5,234 nt of DNA from an uncultured Collinsella sp. (GTDB lineage Bacteria; Actinomycetota; Coriobacteriia; Coriobacteriales; Coriobacteriaceae). Numbering within the stretch: position 1 is the stretch's first letter; each line of letters starts with the position of its first letter. The notes under the pieces are model-generated. The model saw nothing but the letters and a program-made list of their open reading frames with translations. It made no database searches and was not told the DNA's origin. Of the stretch, positions 4,155 through 5,234 are shown one piece after another. The stretch spans positions 1 to 5,234 of the forward strand of contig CABUVF010000149.1 of the NCBI GenBank assembly GCA_902494945.1. Direction: 5' to 3'. A program made the position numbers and the translations under genes.

Positions 4155-5234
4155 TTACTTGTCGGCGGCTGTTTTCTTGGCAGTCGACTTCTTCGCGGTC
4201 GTCTTCTTGGCGGCAGTGGCTTTCTTAGCCGTCGTCTTCTTGGCCGCGGTCGTCTTCTTTGTCGTGCTCGCCTTGGTCGCAGTCTTGCGGCCGCGGGCGG
4301 GCTTCTTCTCCTTGGTCGGGCAGTCCATGTTGACGCAGATACGCCACGGACCGCGCGCCGTGTTAACCACCACGATGGGGGCGCCGCACTCGGGACAGGT
4401 CTCGCCCGTCGCCTCGAGCTTGCCGCGCGCCGGCAGCGGATAGCTCACGCCGCAATCGTCATAGTTGGTGCAGCGGATAAAGCGCTTGCCGCTCTTCTCG
4501 CTCTTGTGTGCAATCAGGTCGCCATGGCGTCCGGCCTCGGCACACACCTTGCACTCGCCCACCTTAAGGTCGGGCTCGTAGTTGGTGGGGCACGTGGGGT
4601 TCACACAAATCTCGAAGGCCTTCTGGCGGAACGGCTGGCACTTAATGCGCGGCGCGCCGCACTCGGGGCACACGGCGGCCTCGCCCTCGAGCGGGCTCAC
4701 CTTGACGCCGCTCGGCACCGGATAGGTCACGTCGCAGTCGGGCCAGCCCATGCAGCCGATAAAGCTGCCACGGGTCTTGGCGCTCGTCTTCATAACCAGG
4801 TCCTTGCCGCACTTGGGGCAGGCACCCACGCGCGCATCGGCCGTGACGGCGTCGCTGATGGCGTCGCCCAGCTCCTGCGTGTGCTTGAGCAGCTCGTCGA
4901 GCACGCCAGCCAGCAGCGCGCGCGAGTGCGTCACGACATGCTCTTCGGTGTCCTCGCCGCGCTCCACGCGGGTCATGTCGCCGTCGAGCTCGCTGGTCAT
5001 ATCGGGGCTCGTGATGCGCGGGGCAAACTGCGACAGCGCGTCGATGATGGCGATGCCCAGCTGGCTCGGCTCAACGGGATCATTTTTGAGATAGCGCACG
5101 GCATACAGGCGCTCGATGATGCTCGCGCGCGTGGACTTGGTGCCCAGCCCGCGCTTCTCCATCTCCTGCACGAGCTTGCCCTGGCTGTAGCGCGCGGGCG
5201 GCTCGGTCTGCTTGGCCTCGAGCTTAATGTCGAA
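4155..5234 (-). CDS. topA: DNA topoisomerase I (type IA), C-terminal part; 5' end outside window
   Basis: Relaxes negative supercoils by single-strand passage. Only the last 359 residues are in the window; the frame stays open to the edge, so TOPRIM and the catalytic tyrosine are not visible. The first residues are type IA core: PPARYSQGKLVQEM, then GLGTKSTRASIIERL (29-43). The TKSTR form is closer to archaeal-type TopA than to the GRPSTYASII of most bacterial enzymes. Four Cys4 ribbons follow, with cysteines at 139/142/161/167, 189/192/210/215, 228/231/255/261 and 280/283/300/305 of the fragment. Ribbons 1 and 3 share FIxCxxxxDCxVxYPxP; 2 and 4 share CPECGAP and ICVNxxCPT, so a two-ribbon unit is duplicated. 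From about residue 308 to the stop the tail is Lys/Ala/Thr repeats, like the basic tails of actinobacterial TopA that aid DNA binding. A GTG at 5171 falls inside the core and is not the start. The gene converges on the zinc-ribbon gene. Confidence 0.95.
   Translation of the reverse strand, partial: FDIKLEAKQTEPPARYSQGKLVQEMEKRGLGTKSTRASIIERLYAVRYLKNDPVEPSQLGIAIIDALSQFAPRITSPDMTSELDGDMTRVERGEDTEEHVVTHSRALLAGVLDELLKHTQELGDAISDAVTADARVGACPKCGKDLVMKTSAKTRGSFIGCMGWPDCDVTYPVPSGVKVSPLEGEAAVCPECGAPRIKCQPFRQKAFEICVNPTCPTNYEPDLKVGECKVCAEAGRHGDLIAHKSEKSGKRFIRCTNYDDCGVSYPLPARGKLEATGETCPECGAPIVVVNTARGPWRICVNMDCPTKEKKPARGRKTATKASTTKKTTAAKKTTAKKATAAKKTTAKKSTAKKTAADK
4158..4313 (-). repeat. topA: Repetitive coding stretch for the Lys-rich TopA tail
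   Basis: About 50 codons reading as variants of AKKTT and AKKAT (for example KKTTAKKATAAKKTTAKK), visible on the plus strand as recurring GTCTTCTTGG-type units. The tail resembles histone H1-like basic tails and should bind DNA non-specifically. Near-repeats of this kind tend to vary in copy number between strains. Confidence 0.85.

Overview
The window is high-GC bacterial DNA with dense coding. Its gene content (tmk-holB next to topA, a TopA whose visible sequence looks archaeal-type, and a secreted class A beta-lactamase-like lipoprotein) fits Actinomycetota, most likely class Coriobacteriia and plausibly Collinsella-like. The taxon is an inference from gene style and order, not a measured match.

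Layout from left to right. Positions 1-914 (minus) hold the N-terminal 304 codons of holB, DNA polymerase III delta'. One base upstream lies tmk (916-1599, minus), thymidylate kinase. Thirty-seven bases further upstream lies a gene for a predicted exported class A beta-lactamase-like serine hydrolase (1637-2764, minus). These three genes point the same way and can form one transcript, but an extended -10 sequence overlapping the hydrolase stop codon could give tmk-holB its own start. Positions 2765-2947 are a divergent intergenic region with a near-perfect 21-bp palindrome, a consensus TATAAT and a good Shine-Dalgarno sequence. They lead into a plus-strand gene (2948-3991) for a one-pass membrane protein: N-terminal zinc ribbon, Gln/Pro/Ala-rich linker, membrane helix, poly-Asp tract and a helical outer domain of unknown function. 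Positions 3992-4154 separate convergent genes and hold a 63-bp palindromic element, a strong GC-rich hairpin terminator and a perfect 12-bp tandem repeat. Positions 4155-5234 (minus) carry the C-terminal 359 residues of topA with four Cys4 zinc ribbons and a Lys/Ala/Thr tail.

How they fit together: topA, tmk and holB are replication and topology genes often found close together in Actinomycetota. Here the hydrolase and the divergent zinc-ribbon membrane protein sit between topA and tmk. No gene-free stretch exceeds about 185 bases.

I see no phage, IS, CRISPR, toxin-antitoxin or defence cassette, and no tRNA or rRNA. The most open questions are the zinc-ribbon/poly-Asp membrane protein with its palindromic promoter, the 63-bp palindrome, the duplicated zinc-ribbon pair in TopA, and the hydrolase without the usual omega-loop glutamate.
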